Notes: generated by a model from the sequence alone, not told the origin. Positions 22,416 to 32,323 are shown, counted from the first letter of the stretch. The stretch: 64,000 nt of DNA from Streptosporangiaceae bacterium NEAU-GS5 (GCA_017592665.1 JAGFNW010000008.1:124001-188000), one strand, 5' to 3'. A program made the numbers and translations.

Positions 22416-24281
22416 ATGCGGCAGAACGCGGCACCAGCAGCGGTGTGGGTACGACTCCTCGGCCCGGTGACGGTTGCGAGTGGCGGCGAGTGGCGCGCGG
22501 TGCCCGGCCTACGCAGAAGCGCGGTCTTGGCGGCCTTGGCGCTGCTGCAGGGCGATTCGGTCAGCGTGGATCGCCTGGTGGACGTCGTGTGGGGTGATCG
22601 GCCGCCTCGAACCGCCAGCGACACGGTTCGCAACCATCTGTCCTACCTGCGGCGGATCCTGCCCGAGGGGGCCGCCGTCGTGGCGCGGCCGGCCGGGTAC
22701 GCCCTGGAACTGAGCGGCGGCGGCGTCGACGTCCAGGTGGCCGAGGACTTGATCGGCCAGGCCATCCGGTCCACTGATGTGCGGCAGCGGGAGGACCGGC
22801 TGCGTACGGCGATCGCGCTGTGGCAGGGCCCTCCGCTCGGCGATCTGACCGACATGGTGTGGTTCGACAGCCACGCGCAGCGGCTGCGGCGGCTGCTTCT
22901 GCAGGCGCGGCGGCTGCTCATCGACGCCCGGCTCGAACTCGGCGAGCACCGGTATCTGGTCTCCGAGTTGGAGGAGCTGACCCGGGAGCACCCGCTTGAC
23001 GAGCAACTGCACGGCTGGCTGATGACGGCCCTCTATCGGTCCGGCCGTCAGGCCGACGCGCTGGAGGCCTATCACCGGCTGCGGATCACGCTCGACGAAC
23101 AGCTGGGCGTGCTCCCCGACATCGCACTACGCGACCTCGAAACGGCCATTCTTCGCCAGGACCCGGCGCTGGCCCCGCCTCCGACGCCGGCGGCCGTGGC
23201 GGCGACCAGCCCGCCTGCCACCGCCCCTGTCCGGGCCACCGTGCCGGCCAAGCTTGACGCGCTGGACTTTCAGCTCATCACCACATTGCAGATCGAGCCG
23301 CGGGCGGACTGGCAGCGCATCGGACATGTGCTCGGGGTGACGCCGGGGACGGCGGCGCGACGGTGGGCCCGGATGACCGAGGCCGGGATGGCGTGGCTGA
23401 GCTGTCACCCGATGCGCATACCCGAAGCGACTCCCATGGTCAGTGTCATCGAGATCGAATGTGTCGCCGGCCAGACGCAGGCGGTCGCCGCCGAAATCGC
23501 GCAGGACCCGCACATATTCACGGCCAACATCGTCACCGGATCGCGCGACATATTGATCATCGCGGCGTTCAGCGACCGTGATTCGCTGACGCGGTATCTC
23601 GACAACCGGCTCGGCGTCCTGCCGGGCGTGAAGGCCACGCGCAGCAGTCTGGCGGGTGCGCTGCACAGCGAAGGCAGCCGGTGGCGTCTCGATCGGCTGG
23701 AGGCGCGACGACTCGCCGGCCTTCGCCCGCACCGTACGGACAACGTCGGCGCCCGCCCTCTCGACCCCGCGGACATGGACATCATCACGGCCCTGGCCAA
23801 GGACTGCCGCCGCCCCATCGCGGAGGTGGCGGAGATCACGAACCTCAGCCCCAGCACGGTGAACCGCCGGCTCAGCCGTCTGGAGAGCGACCGGAGCGTG
23901 GCGTACCGCTGCGACGTCGCCCAGGCCGATTTCGGCTGGCCCATCGAGGTGTGCTTGTGGGCCGACATCGCCGCCGAACACCTGCCGCGGGTCGCCGCGC
24001 AATTGTCCGGCATGCGGGAGGTACGGTTCTGCGCAACGCTGACCGGTCCCAACAATCTGATGTTCGGAGCCTGGTTCAGGAACATCGAGGACTGCAGCGA
24101 CCTGGAAGCGCGCGTCCGGCGGCAGATACCAGAACTTGTCATCACCGACCGGGCCGTCACCCTGCGGTCGTACAAAATCGGCGGCAACGTGCTCGACCCC
24201 CAGGGCCGCCTCATTCGCCGCGTGCCGATCGCCCCGTGGCAGCACGACATGCCGGGGAGAAGGCCGCAACTCTCGATCTGA
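22416..24281 (+). CDS. SARP (wHTH-BTAD) regulator fused to a double Lrp/AsnC module
   Basis: 621 residues from ATG 22416 (AGGGGG 4 bases upstream; ATG 22398 is an alternative). Residues ~10-95 are the OmpR-like winged helix of SARPs (VWVRLLGPVTV, NHLSYLRRIL), ~100-250 the BTAD domain (ALYRSGRQADALEAYHRLR). After a Pro/Ala linker comes an AsnC-type helix-turn-helix and ligand domain (LDALDFQLITTLQIEPRADW) and then a second (LDPADMDIITALAKDCRRPI, NLSPSTVNRRLSRLE). So one chain has a SARP DNA-binding domain and two Lrp-type ones with amino-acid-sensing folds. This combination is unusual; it may couple amino acid level to activation. Confidence 0.88.
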   Translation: MRQNAAPAAVWVRLLGPVTVASGGEWRAVPGLRRSAVLAALALLQGDSVSVDRLVDVVWGDRPPRTASDTVRNHLSYLRRILPEGAAVVARPAGYALELSGGGVDVQVAEDLIGQAIRSTDVRQREDRLRTAIALWQGPPLGDLTDMVWFDSHAQRLRRLLLQARRLLIDARLELGEHRYLVSELEELTREHPLDEQLHGWLMTALYRSGRQADALEAYHRLRITLDEQLGVLPDIALRDLETAILRQDPALAPPPTPAAVAATSPPATAPVRATVPAKLDALDFQLITTLQIEPRADWQRIGHVLGVTPGTAARRWARMTEAGMAWLSCHPMRIPEATPMVSVIEIECVAGQTQAVAAEIAQDPHIFTANIVTGSRDILIIAAFSDRDSLTRYLDNRLGVLPGVKATRSSLAGALHSEGSRWRLDRLEARRLAGLRPHRTDNVGARPLDPADMDIITALAKDCRRPIAEVAEITNLSPSTVNRRLSRLESDRSVAYRCDVAQADFGWPIEVCLWADIAAEHLPRVAAQLSGMREVRFCATLTGPNNLMFGAWFRNIEDCSDLEARVRRQIPELVITDRAVTLRSYKIGGNVLDPQGRLIRRVPIAPWQHDMPGRRPQLSI

Positions 24282-24299
24282 AAGGCCCGGCCGCAGCGC

Positions 24300-24415
24300 C
24301 GGACCACCCGGCGAATGGAACGCGATGGAACGCGCTGCAGGACGGCGCGCGGCTGCAGATCTACGCCTGCTTCGACCCGCAGGGGAACATCGCGCAGCAC
24401 TACAGGATGCTCTGA
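24300..24415 (+). pseudogene. Remnant of a ricin-like lectin-type protein C-terminus
   Basis: The frame ending in TGA at 24413-24415 encodes W-N-A-L-Q-D-G then ARLQIYACFDPQGNIAQHY and R-M-L. The same tail, ARLQIYNCFDTGNVAQHY, ends the broken gene at 54406-54803. No start, signal peptide or upstream domain is left, so this is a 3' fragment trapped between two convergent genes. Confidence 0.5.
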
Positions 24416-24421
24416 CCGCCC

Positions 24422-25540
24422 TTACATGATCTCCAGGTTGGTCTGCCACGGCACGGGGAGTCGCTTGACGGACAGCGCCTGATCGCCCGGTCTCCAGACG
24501 CCGACCATGCCGGCGTAGTCGCCGTCCAGCGCGTACGCGTTCGTGGTGGTGACGAATGCTCCCGCGAGCACCAGCCGGCCGTCCGGCGTCCAGCGCATCC
24601 TGCGCGTCTTGACGTCGACGGGCACCGGCATCGACGGCAGGCGCGTCCACTGCCGCGTTTGGACGTCCAGCACCCAGACGTCGAGATACTCAGGCACTCC
24701 CGGGCCGGAAGCGAGGAAGGGAACGGCGATGTGTCTGCCGTCGGCGCTGGCCGCGCCGTCCTTGACCTCGTCGGCGCCGGTCGGCCTGGAGATCGGCCGC
24801 TCCTTCCCGGTGCCCGGGACCACCAGGGCAAGTCCCTTGTCCGGCCGCTCCACCAGCCACTCCCCCGGCGTCGTCGCCAGAACCCGTGGGTACGTGGCGA
24901 TCTTACGCAGGCTGTCGTGGGCCAGGAGGATGGACTTCCCCCGGTACATGCCCTGCAGGCCGTACGGCGTGTCGTAGAACGGCAGGGCGCCGCAGTAGCT
25001 CCAGCGGGCGCGACGCAGGACCTTTCCGCTCTCGGTCTGCTTGCGCACGGTGCACGGACCGCCATAGACCGGCCGGTCGGTGACCCAGAAGCCCGAGTCG
25101 TCGAAGGCGGGGAACGCGTTCCAGCCGGTGGCCAGCTTCCGCGCCGTGGAACCCTCCAGCAGATACACCCGGCCCTGGTCGACCGCCGGTCCTCCCACAT
25201 GGATCAAGGTGTGCCTGCCCTGGACGGAAGACGAGACGGTGATTTTCGGGTCCGGATCCGGCAGGCCGGTGATGGGCGTCGAGGCGCCGGTGTCGACATC
25301 CAGCACGGCGGGGGCCGGGTCGGCCGAGCCGTAGCCGCTGATGAGCAGGCGTATGCCACTGCCAGGGCCGAGCGGCCGGCCGGAGATGGGGGCATGGGCG
25401 CCCTGAACAGGTGCCGACGTGACCGTGGTGGCCGTCGCCGGGGCCGGGCGTACGGCCGGAGGCGCGGAGGTGCAGCCCGCCAGACACGTCAGGACCAACA
25501 CCCGCACTATCGTGATCCCGCCCGGCAAGCCCCGTGTCAT
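24422..25540 (-). CDS. Beta-propeller-like lipoprotein of unknown function
   Basis: 372 residues. Signal peptide with lipobox L-A-G-C (VRVLVLTCLAGCTS), a Thr/Ala/Pro-rich linker, then repeated strand units such as PDPDPKITVSSSVQGRHTL, GAASADGRHIAVPFLASGP and RMRWTPDGRLVLAGAFVTTT that look like propeller blades with D-G-R turns. Exported and anchored on the outer face of the membrane. No catalytic motif was seen. Single gene, 53 bp from the end of the ABC permease gene. Confidence 0.7.
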   Translation of the reverse strand: MTRGLPGGITIVRVLVLTCLAGCTSAPPAVRPAPATATTVTSAPVQGAHAPISGRPLGPGSGIRLLISGYGSADPAPAVLDVDTGASTPITGLPDPDPKITVSSSVQGRHTLIHVGGPAVDQGRVYLLEGSTARKLATGWNAFPAFDDSGFWVTDRPVYGGPCTVRKQTESGKVLRRARWSYCGALPFYDTPYGLQGMYRGKSILLAHDSLRKIATYPRVLATTPGEWLVERPDKGLALVVPGTGKERPISRPTGADEVKDGAASADGRHIAVPFLASGPGVPEYLDVWVLDVQTRQWTRLPSMPVPVDVKTRRMRWTPDGRLVLAGAFVTTTNAYALDGDYAGMVGVWRPGDQALSVKRLPVPWQTNLEIM

Positions 25541-25593
25541 GGGGAGAGGTTACGCTCGCGGCCCTGCGCGTTCACCCCTCGCGCCGATGGTGA

Positions 25594-27219
25594 TCATTCC
25601 ACCCGTTGCGGTGCATACCGGGCGACCACCGGGCGCTCGAGCGCGGCGAGAAGGGCGTACAGACCCACGGAGACCAGAACGATGATCACGGAGCCCGACC
25701 AGAGGGCCGCGAAACGGGACGCGGTGTAGTCCGCGACCAGCAGGCTGCCCAGCCCGGTGCCGCTGGCGAGCCACTCCGCGAGAGTGGCCCCGGCGATCGC
25801 GCCGGGGATCGCGATGCGGGCCGACGCGAACAGGGAGGGCAGCGCGTACAGCAGCCGCACCTTCCGGGTGATCACGAGCTGCCCGCCGCCGAGCGAGGCG
25901 ATGACCTCGCAGGCGAGCGCGGGAGCCGCGCGCAGTCCCTGGGCGACCGTCACGAGGGTGGCGAAGAAGGTGACCACGGCGACGACGACCGTGACGCCGA
26001 GCAGTCCGCGCCCGAAGATGAGGGCGAGCAGGGGCGTCAGGGCCACCAGGGGGATCGACCGCAACACGATGGCGAGCGGCATGACGACCTGTTCGGCGCT
26101 GCGGAACGCCACCAGGACGCACGCGACCAGCGACGCGGCGACCATGCCGACGAGATAGCCGACGCCCGCGTCGAGAAGCGTCGTGTTCAGCGCCGCCAGC
26201 AGACGATGCCGATTGTCCGCCGCGTCGTCACCGGTGAACAGGTGGGCCGCGACGTCCGCCGGGGTCTTGGCGAAGTACGGATCCAGCGCGAAACCGCGGA
26301 TCACCGCATACCAGGCGGCCACCACCACGAGAATCGAGCCGACCACGCCGGCCGCCCCGATGAGGAGGGTCCGCAGCCGGCCGCCGGAGGCCTGCGCCGC
26401 CACGGCGCCAACGCCCACGCTCACGTCGCGAGCCGCCCATGGGGTGAGCCGGCGCGCGATGACCGCGACCACCCCGTAGCCGGCCCCCGCAAGGGCCGAG
26501 ATCACCAGCGCGACCGCCCAGGTGCGCGCCACCTGGAAGGACGACTGCGCCTGCACCAACATCACGCCGAGCCCGCTGCTCGAGCCCAGGTATTCGCCGA
26601 TGATCGCGCCCAGCAGGGCGGCCGGCGCGGCGATCTTGAGCCCGGCGAACAGGCTGGGCAGCGCGGCGAGCAGCCGCAGCTTGCGCAGCACCAGGAAGGA
26701 GCCGCCGCCGAGCGAGCGGATGAGTTCGATCGCGCTGCGATCGGCCGACCGCAGCCCCAGCACGGCGGCCGTCAAGGTGGTGAAGAAGACCGACAGCCCG
26801 GCCAGCACCTCCTTGGGGGCGTTTCCCGGCAACACGATCACGAGGATGGGCGCGATGGCGACCAGAGGCACGCAGTAGCTCGCCACGGCGACCCGGAGCA
26901 GCAGCCTCTCCACGGCCGGGACCTGGACGAAGACGGCGGCGAGCACGATGGCCAGCAGGTTGCCCCAGAAGAAGCCGACGCCCGCCTCGGTGAGCGTCGT
27001 GGTGAGGTTGCCCGAGTAGACGTCGCGGTCGTCCCACAATGCCTGGACGACGGCCCAGGGTGTGGGAATGACCCGCAAGCCGGTGAGGACCCGCGCGAGG
27101 ATCACCCAGACAAGGATCAATATGGCCACACCGGCAGCCGTGGCCGCCCATCCGCGGACGCGGGAGCGGGAGCGGGCTCCGGCGGCGGGGAGCGCCGCTC
27201 GCCGGGTCGCGGAGCTCAT
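25594..27219 (-). CDS. Fused double ABC permease (SsuC/TauC/ThiX type)
   Basis: 541 residues from ATG 27219, which overlaps the upstream ATPase stop. Two BPD_transp_1 domains lie in one chain: the first (~1-265) with [20 protein letters not shown] and the EAA-loop-like [20 protein letters not shown], the second (~270-541) with [20 protein letters not shown] and [20 protein letters not shown]. Usually a single ~260-residue permease forms a homodimer; here the dimer appears to be covalent. Forms the channel of the importer with the ATPase and substrate-binding protein encoded upstream. Confidence 0.88.
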   Translation of the reverse strand: MSSATRRAALPAAGARSRSRVRGWAATAAGVAILILVWVILARVLTGLRVIPTPWAVVQALWDDRDVYSGNLTTTLTEAGVGFFWGNLLAIVLAAVFVQVPAVERLLLRVAVASYCVPLVAIAPILVIVLPGNAPKEVLAGLSVFFTTLTAAVLGLRSADRSAIELIRSLGGGSFLVLRKLRLLAALPSLFAGLKIAAPAALLGAIIGEYLGSSSGLGVMLVQAQSSFQVARTWAVALVISALAGAGYGVVAVIARRLTPWAARDVSVGVGAVAAQASGGRLRTLLIGAAGVVGSILVVVAAWYAVIRGFALDPYFAKTPADVAAHLFTGDDAADNRHRLLAALNTTLLDAGVGYLVGMVAASLVACVLVAFRSAEQVVMPLAIVLRSIPLVALTPLLALIFGRGLLGVTVVVAVVTFFATLVTVAQGLRAAPALACEVIASLGGGQLVITRKVRLLYALPSLFASARIAIPGAIAGATLAEWLASGTGLGSLLVADYTASRFAALWSGSVIIVLVSVGLYALLAALERPVVARYAPQRVE

Positions 27220-28058
27220 GTGCTTTCCTCGTGAGAGCCGGGATCGCCCTCGTCCTGGCCGAAGAGCCGCTCGCTCAGGCGGTCGCAGAGCGCGTGGAAC
27301 TCCGCTGATCGTGTCACCTCGACGCCCCGCGGACGCGGCAGGTCGATCCGCACCACGTCGATGATCCGCCCCGGGCGCGCGCCCATCACCACCACGGTGT
27401 CGGCGAGGAACACCGCCTCGCTGATCGAATGGGTGACCAGGAGGGTGGTGACCGTCCGTTCCAGCCAGATCCGCTGCGTCTCCAGATTGAGCCGCTGCCG
27501 GGTCATCTCGTCCAGCGCGCCGAACGGCTCGTCCAGCAGCATGACCTCCGGCTCGCCGGCGAGCGTCCGCGCGAGCGCCACCCGCTGGCGCATGCCGCCG
27601 GACAGCTGGGCCGGACGGGCCTTCTCGAAGCCCGTCAGCCCGACCAGGCGCACCAGTTCGGCCACCGCCGTCCGGCTCACCGACCGGCCCGCCACCTCGA
27701 AGGGCAGCGCGATGTTGGCCTCGACGCTGCGCCAGGGCAGCAGGGCGGCGTCCTGGAAGGCGACGCCGATGCGATGCTCGCGCCGCAGCTCGTCGGGCGA
27801 GCGCCCATGCATGTACGCCGTGCCGGACGACGGTCGTTCCAGACCGGCGAAGATGCGCAGCAGCGTCGACTTGCCGCATCCGGACGGGCCGAGCAGCGCG
27901 GTGAACTCCCCGCGCCGGGTGCGCAGGTCGACGTCGCTCAGTGCGGCGACCTCGGTCCTGCCGACCTTGAAGGTCCGGCTGATGGCCGACGCGGTAAGGC
28001 CTTCAGCGCTCGCTGAGCCCGTGACGGGCGCGTCGGTGGCGTGTGCGGCGGGCATCAT
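27216..28058 (-). CDS. ABC transporter ATPase (SsuB/TauB type)
   Basis: 280 residues. Walker [13 protein letters not shown]-loop in [15 protein letters not shown], signature [15 protein letters not shown], Walker [14 protein letters not shown] and the switch His in [10 protein letters not shown] are all present. ATG 28058 overlaps the preceding stop. Energises the fused permease; substrate follows the NMT1-like binding protein of the same operon. Confidence 0.93.
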   Translation of the reverse strand: MMPAAHATDAPVTGSASAEGLTASAISRTFKVGRTEVAALSDVDLRTRRGEFTALLGPSGCGKSTLLRIFAGLERPSSGTAYMHGRSPDELRREHRIGVAFQDAALLPWRSVEANIALPFEVAGRSVSRTAVAELVRLVGLTGFEKARPAQLSGGMRQRVALARTLAGEPEVMLLDEPFGALDEMTRQRLNLETQRIWLERTVTTLLVTHSISEAVFLADTVVVMGARPGRIIDVVRIDLPRPRGVEVTRSAEFHALCDRLSERLFGQDEGDPGSHEEST

Positions 28059-28636
28059 CCGTCCCACTTTCCCGCCGACACGATGTCGAGGAGTCGCCGG
28101 CGGTAGGAGGTGTCGCGGCCGGGGACCTCGTTCTCCACCTTCGAGCCTTCCTCGAGGAAGTGCTCGATGCCGCGGCCCATCTCCTGCCCGCGGCGGGTGT
28201 GCATGTCGAGGGCGTAGTCGGGGATCTGCGGCAGTCGTTCCCCGCTGCGCAACATGTGGGCCGCCCACAGCGCCAGTTCGTCGGTCGTACGATCCTTCGT
28301 ACGGCTGACCAGGAAGCGTATGGCGTGCACCGCGAACAGCCATCGGTCGCCCGCGTCCCGGGTGAGGCGCTGGTGCATCCGATAGAGGGTGTCGAGGACG
28401 ACGGGTTCGGCGAAGGTTCCGGTCCCGGTGTCCTCACACGAGATGACCAGCAGCCGCGACCACATCACCTCCTCCAGCTCGGCGCTGCTTTCGTACATCT
28501 CACGCGCGACCAGCAGCGCGTTCTCCAGCAGGCCGCGACGCACGGACTTCTGCAGCGTGGAGATCAGCTCATCGGCGGGGATGCCGCGCAGGCTGGTGAC
28601 GCGGGTCCAGGGATCTTCGGTTGACGGGACGGTCAC
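28055..28636 (-). CDS. Conserved protein in ABC operon, weak resemblance to the MgsA/RarA C-terminal domain
   Basis: 193 residues from GTG 28636, with AGGAG nine bases upstream. All-helical; the segment [20 protein letters not shown] followed by [16 protein letters not shown] resembles the clamp-loader-like C-terminal part of MgsA/RarA ATPases, but there is no ATPase domain. Translationally coupled to the ATPase gene, 47 bp after the binding protein. The role in an importer operon is unclear; it could be an enzyme subunit acting on the imported compound. Confidence 0.6.
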   Translation of the reverse strand: MTVPSTEDPWTRVTSLRGIPADELISTLQKSVRRGLLENALLVAREMYESSAELEEVMWSRLLVISCEDTGTGTFAEPVVLDTLYRMHQRLTRDAGDRWLFAVHAIRFLVSRTKDRTTDELALWAAHMLRSGERLPQIPDYALDMHTRRGQEMGRGIEHFLEEGSKVENEVPGRDTSYRRRLLDIVSAGKWDG

Positions 28637-28683
28637 TGCGGTGCGCTCCTGTGGCGGGGTGAGTAGAAGGACGGCGATTGCTG

Positions 28684-29718
28684 TCAGAGGCGGGTCTTGC
28701 CGGCGTACACCTCGCTGAGGACGCTCGTGTCGAACAGCTCCTGGGCGGTGGCCTTGACGCCGAGCGAGTTCAGCGTGGCGATGTTGGCCGCGATGCCCTC
28801 GGGGCTCATGGTCAGCAGGCCGTTCGACGCGGCGTCCGGAGTCTCGATGACCGATCGGAAGGCCGCGGCCGTCTTCTGCTGCGCCTTCAGGTCGAGGTTG
28901 AGGCTCTTGCCGTACTTCTCGACGACCAGCTTGGCCGCGGCGTCGGTGTCCTTGAGCGCGTCCTGCCAGCCGCGCACCGTGGCGCGGACGACCTTGACGA
29001 GCTGCGCGCGCTTGGCCTTGTCGGCCAGCGTCTTCTCGTGCGCGAGCAGCACGTCGGCCCAGACGTTGTAGCCGTAGTCGTTGAGCGTGAACGTCTTGGT
29101 CTGCACGCCCTGGAGATCCAGCTGGATCGGCTGGTTCACCAGCAGCGACATGAACGCGTCGCAGTCCCCGGCCACCAGGGGGGACGGGTCGAACTGCACC
29201 GGCACCAAGGTCACACTGGCCGGGTCGATGCCGTTCGCCTTGAAGACCGTCTTCATGATCTCCACACCGCTCTGCTGGACGCCCAGTCGTTTGCCGACCA
29301 GATCCTTCAGCGTGTTCACCGGCGCCGAGGCGAGGGACATGATGGCGGTCGGGTTGATCTGCATGGTCGCGGCGACGATCTTCAGGGCCGCGCCCTCGTT
29401 GCGCGCCTTCGCGATGGTGTCGACGGAGTCGAGACCGACCAGCGCCTTCCCGCTGACCACGAGCGGTTCGACGACGACCGAGGGGCCACCCGGCGTCAGC
29501 GTCACGTCGAGGTGCTCGTCGCGGAAGTAGCCGGCGTGGTCGGCCATGAAGAGACCCATGTTCTCGACGTTGGCCAGCCATCCGAGCTGGAAGTTCACCT
29601 TGTCGGGGCCGGAGGCCGAGGTGGTGGAGGACGAGGAGCATGCGCTCAGCGCGGCTCCGGCGGCGAGCAACGACACGCCACCAACACCGGAAAGGAAGGC
29701 ACGACGAGAAACGGGCAT
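28684..29718 (-). CDS. ABC substrate-binding lipoprotein, NMT1/THI5-like
   Basis: 344 residues from ATG 29718; longer in-frame starts lack homology. A twin-arginine-type signal (PVSRRAFLSGVGG) ends in a lipobox (LSAC), so it is exported folded and lipid-anchored. The mature part starts VNFQLGWLANVENMGLFMAD, the NMT1/THI5 pattern (Q-L-x-W near the N-terminus binds the ligand). Relatives bind thiamine precursors, sulfonates, nitrate or similar small molecules; there is no TPP riboswitch upstream. First gene of the importer operon. Confidence 0.88.
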   Translation of the reverse strand: MPVSRRAFLSGVGGVSLLAAGAALSACSSSSTTSASGPDKVNFQLGWLANVENMGLFMADHAGYFRDEHLDVTLTPGGPSVVVEPLVVSGKALVGLDSVDTIAKARNEGAALKIVAATMQINPTAIMSLASAPVNTLKDLVGKRLGVQQSGVEIMKTVFKANGIDPASVTLVPVQFDPSPLVAGDCDAFMSLLVNQPIQLDLQGVQTKTFTLNDYGYNVWADVLLAHEKTLADKAKRAQLVKVVRATVRGWQDALKDTDAAAKLVVEKYGKSLNLDLKAQQKTAAAFRSVIETPDAASNGLLTMSPEGIAANIATLNSLGVKATAQELFDTSVLSEVYAGKTRL

Positions 29719-30278
29719 GGGAGAGGCCTTTCTGGGGGGCTGAGAAGGCGACAGCGGAGGCGTCCTGGCCACGGACGGCCGTCGTGGCCACGGAGAGCAC
29801 AGCGAATTCGCGCCTGTTACAGAACCGGCGGGCGAACGTGGGGCGGAACGAGCTCGGCGGAGGGTGCGGTCAAACTGACAACGGTGTCCCTCTGGCGTTG
29901 GACAGGCGCCAACTTCCGCGCCGCCCTTCAGGACCAGTCACCGGCACTCCTCTGACTGACATGCCCCCATCAGATGGGGTCGTTCCGTATAGTTCCTGGT
30001 AGGACGATTGCTCCGGCGGCGATCCGCTGTCAAGGGGGTGTCTGTGGAAGTAACACAACGATACGTGTTTGTGACATCCGGGCCCATGGCCGTACTGACA
30101 ACGATTTCACTTTGGCTGATCTGGGCTGGTGAACGTGCGCCATGCCGCCCTCGAAATACCCCAAAACAGCTGAAATCGCACCAATGTCACGAGTCTGCAA
30201 CGAGCACGGTCGGGAGATTGACGTTTCCGCAGGTGAAGGTGCAACCATGCACTGACAACGATTTCACTTGGAGCGCAC
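29719..30278. promoter_or_regulatory. Divergent control region with operator-like repeats between importer and LacI genes
   Basis: A 560-bp gap with no convincing gene. ACTGACAACGATTTCACTT occurs identically at 30094-30112 and 30251-30269; a third box, TGACAACGGTGTCC, lies at 29877-29890 towards the importer. The core TGACAACG with central CG is the half-site style of LacI-family operators. A separate dyad AACAC-AACGATAC-GTGTT spans 30052-30069, and CCCCAT-CAG-ATGGGG (29965-29979) forms a small hairpin. The spacing suggests control of both directions by the LacI protein encoded at 30279. Confidence 0.5.
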
Positions 30279-31325
30279 GTGGTGACCATCCATGAGGTAG
30301 CGACGCGCGCCGGTGTGTCCCCCGCGACCGTTTCGCGCTTCCTGCGCGGCCGGTCGGTCCGCTCATCGGACGCCATCCAGGCGGCGGTGGACGAGCTGGG
30401 CTACTGGCCGAGCCACGCGGCGCAATCCCTGAAATCCGGACGGACCGACACCATCGGGGTCGTCGTACCGGACATCACCAATCCTTACTTCGCCGCGGTC
30501 GTCAAGGGCATGGAATCAGTGACCCGGAGCGAGCGCTACCGCATCTTCCTGGCCAACAGCGACGAGAGCAGCGAGCTGGAGGACCAGGTGCTCGCCGACA
30601 TGGCGCGCAGGGTGGACGGGATCATCCTCGCCCCTGTCACGGAACAGAACCGGGCCCCGCTGAACGCCCGGGAAGCCAGCGTGCCGCTGGTGTTCATCGA
30701 CCGTGATCTGGTGGAAGGCAAGGAGTTCGACGCGGTCCTGGTCGACAACGCCGACGGGGCCAGGCAGGCGGCCGAGCACCTGCTGGGGCTCGGCCACACC
30801 AGAATCGCGGCGATCAGCGGCCCGCAGGACACGACACCGGGCCGGCGGCGGCGCGAGGGCTTTCTCAACGCGCTCACGGCCGCGGGCGTCGGCATCGCTC
30901 CCGAACACGACCTCATCGGGGACTTCCGCGAGCGCAGCGGCTACCAGCTCACGCTGTCCCTGCTCTCGCTGCCGGAGCCTCCCACCGCCGTCTTCACGGC
31001 GAACAACCTCATGACCCTCGGCGCCCTCAAGGCCCTCCACGACATGCGCGTCGACGTTCCCGGCCAGATGAGCCTGATCGGGTTCGACGACTTAGACACC
31101 GGGCCGCTGCTGCGGCCGCCGCTCACCGTGATCGACCGGCCCATGGTCGAGCAGGGAGTGCTGGCGATGCGCCTGCTCCTACGCCGGCTCGATCCGCAGT
31201 ACGCCAACGACATGCCCCGCCGCGTCGTCCTCGGCACCACGCTGGTCGAGCGGGCGTCGACGGCGCCACCCGGCACATCCGGCGAGCGGACCGCCTCCCC
31301 ATCACGAGCACGAAAGACACGATAG
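30279..31325 (+). CDS. LacI-family transcriptional regulator
   Basis: 348 residues; GTG 30279 has GGAG five bases upstream (a second GTG follows at 30282). The LacI helix-turn-helix IHEVATRAGVSPATVSRFLR is at the N-terminus, and the periplasmic-binding-like sensor begins DTIGVVVPDITNPYFAAVVK; the C-terminal part has the LIGFDDLDTGPLLRPPLTVI string. Three bases separate it from the PfkB kinase gene, so a pentose or nucleoside is a likely effector. Perfect operator-like repeats precede the gene. Confidence 0.93.
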   Translation: MVTIHEVATRAGVSPATVSRFLRGRSVRSSDAIQAAVDELGYWPSHAAQSLKSGRTDTIGVVVPDITNPYFAAVVKGMESVTRSERYRIFLANSDESSELEDQVLADMARRVDGIILAPVTEQNRAPLNAREASVPLVFIDRDLVEGKEFDAVLVDNADGARQAAEHLLGLGHTRIAAISGPQDTTPGRRRREGFLNALTAAGVGIAPEHDLIGDFRERSGYQLTLSLLSLPEPPTAVFTANNLMTLGALKALHDMRVDVPGQMSLIGFDDLDTGPLLRPPLTVIDRPMVEQGVLAMRLLLRRLDPQYANDMPRRVVLGTTLVERASTAPPGTSGERTASPSRARKTR

Positions 31326-31328
31326 AAA

Positions 31329-32261
31329 ATGGCACCACATGGCGTTCTCGTCGTCGGGAGCATCACCGCAGACGTCACGGCGTTCAGCCGGCGGTTCCCC
31401 CAGCCCGGCGAGACCGTGCTCGGCGACGACTTCACCCTCGTGCTCGGGGGCAAGGGCGCCAATCAGGCCGTCGCCGCCGCTCGCGCCGGTGCCCCCACCT
31501 GGATCGCCGGTTGCGTGGGAACGGATCCGTTCCACGACATCGTCATTTCCGGCCTGCGGTCGCACGGGGTCGCGCTGACGCAGATCCGCACGGTCGAAGG
31601 CCGCACCGGCGTCGCGCACATCCGCGTCGACGCCTCGGGAGAGAACGACATCGTCATCACGCCCCTGGCCAACGCCGCCCTCGACGCCGCGATGGCCGAG
31701 GCGAGCATCCAGGCCCTTCAGGGGCAGGTCAGCGTGCTCCTGCTGCAATTGGAGATCCCCGGGCCGGTCACCTGCCACGCGGCGAAGACCGGGGCGGCCG
31801 CCGGGCTGACGGTGGTGCTCGACCCGGCCCCCGCGCAGGCGCTCCCCGAGGACGTGTGGCAGTACGTCGACGTCGTGACGCCGAACGAGAGCGAGGCGGA
31901 GGTGTTGACGGGGGTGGCGGTCACCGACCTGGAGTCCGCCGCGCGCGCCGCGGCCTGGTTCCTCGACCGGGGCGTCGGCCACGCGCTGATCACCCTCGGT
32001 TCGGGCGGCGCCCTTTCGGTCACCGCCGAACGCACGCGCCACTACCCCGCCTATCCGGTGACGCCCGTCGACACCACAGCGGCGGGCGACGCCTTCACCG
32101 GCTTCTTCGGCGCCGCCCTCGCCGCGGGGCTGGACGACGACACCGCGATCCAGCACGGCATGGCGGCCGGTGCGCTCGCCACCACCAGTGCCGGGGCCAG
32201 CCCCTCGCTCCCCGACCGAGCCGCTGTCGAGACGTTGACGGGCCTGGTCTCCCATGCCTGA
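31329..32261 (+). CDS. PfkB-family sugar kinase, ribokinase-like
   Basis: 310 residues. PfkB signature 1 lies in LGGKGANQAVAAARAGA, and signature 2 with catalytic Asp in DTTAAGDAFTGFFGAAL; the N-terminus VVGSITADVTAFSRRFPQPG is ribokinase-like. Phosphorylates a sugar such as ribose or a nucleoside. Follows the LacI regulator directly. The ATG has no strong Shine-Dalgarno, consistent with coupling to the upstream stop 3 bases away. Confidence 0.88.
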   Translation: MAPHGVLVVGSITADVTAFSRRFPQPGETVLGDDFTLVLGGKGANQAVAAARAGAPTWIAGCVGTDPFHDIVISGLRSHGVALTQIRTVEGRTGVAHIRVDASGENDIVITPLANAALDAAMAEASIQALQGQVSVLLLQLEIPGPVTCHAAKTGAAAGLTVVLDPAPAQALPEDVWQYVDVVTPNESEAEVLTGVAVTDLESAARAAAWFLDRGVGHALITLGSGGALSVTAERTRHYPAYPVTPVDTTAAGDAFTGFFGAALAAGLDDDTAIQHGMAAGALATTSAGASPSLPDRAAVETLTGLVSHA

Positions 32262-32292
32262 CGCCCGCTCACTGGTCCGCCGATCCCGGCGC

Positions 32293-32323
32293 GGCCGGCG
32301 GCGCGGGGGGGGCGCCGCCGGCC
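32293..32323. terminator. Bidirectional hairpin terminator
   Basis: A perfect 12-bp stem GGCCGGCGGCGC / GCGCCGCCGGCC with a 7-G loop lies between the convergent kinase and RHS genes. There is no U-run, as is common for actinobacterial terminators. Confidence 0.7.

Noticed and set aside
29719-29900. TPP riboswitch before the NMT1/THI5-like gene
   Set aside because: The conserved CTGAGA and GAACCTGA-type thi-box strings are absent.
30008-30295. A 95-codon plus-strand ORF before the LacI gene
   Set aside because: It contains both operator-like repeats, overlaps the LacI start in another frame and has no ribosome site or homology.
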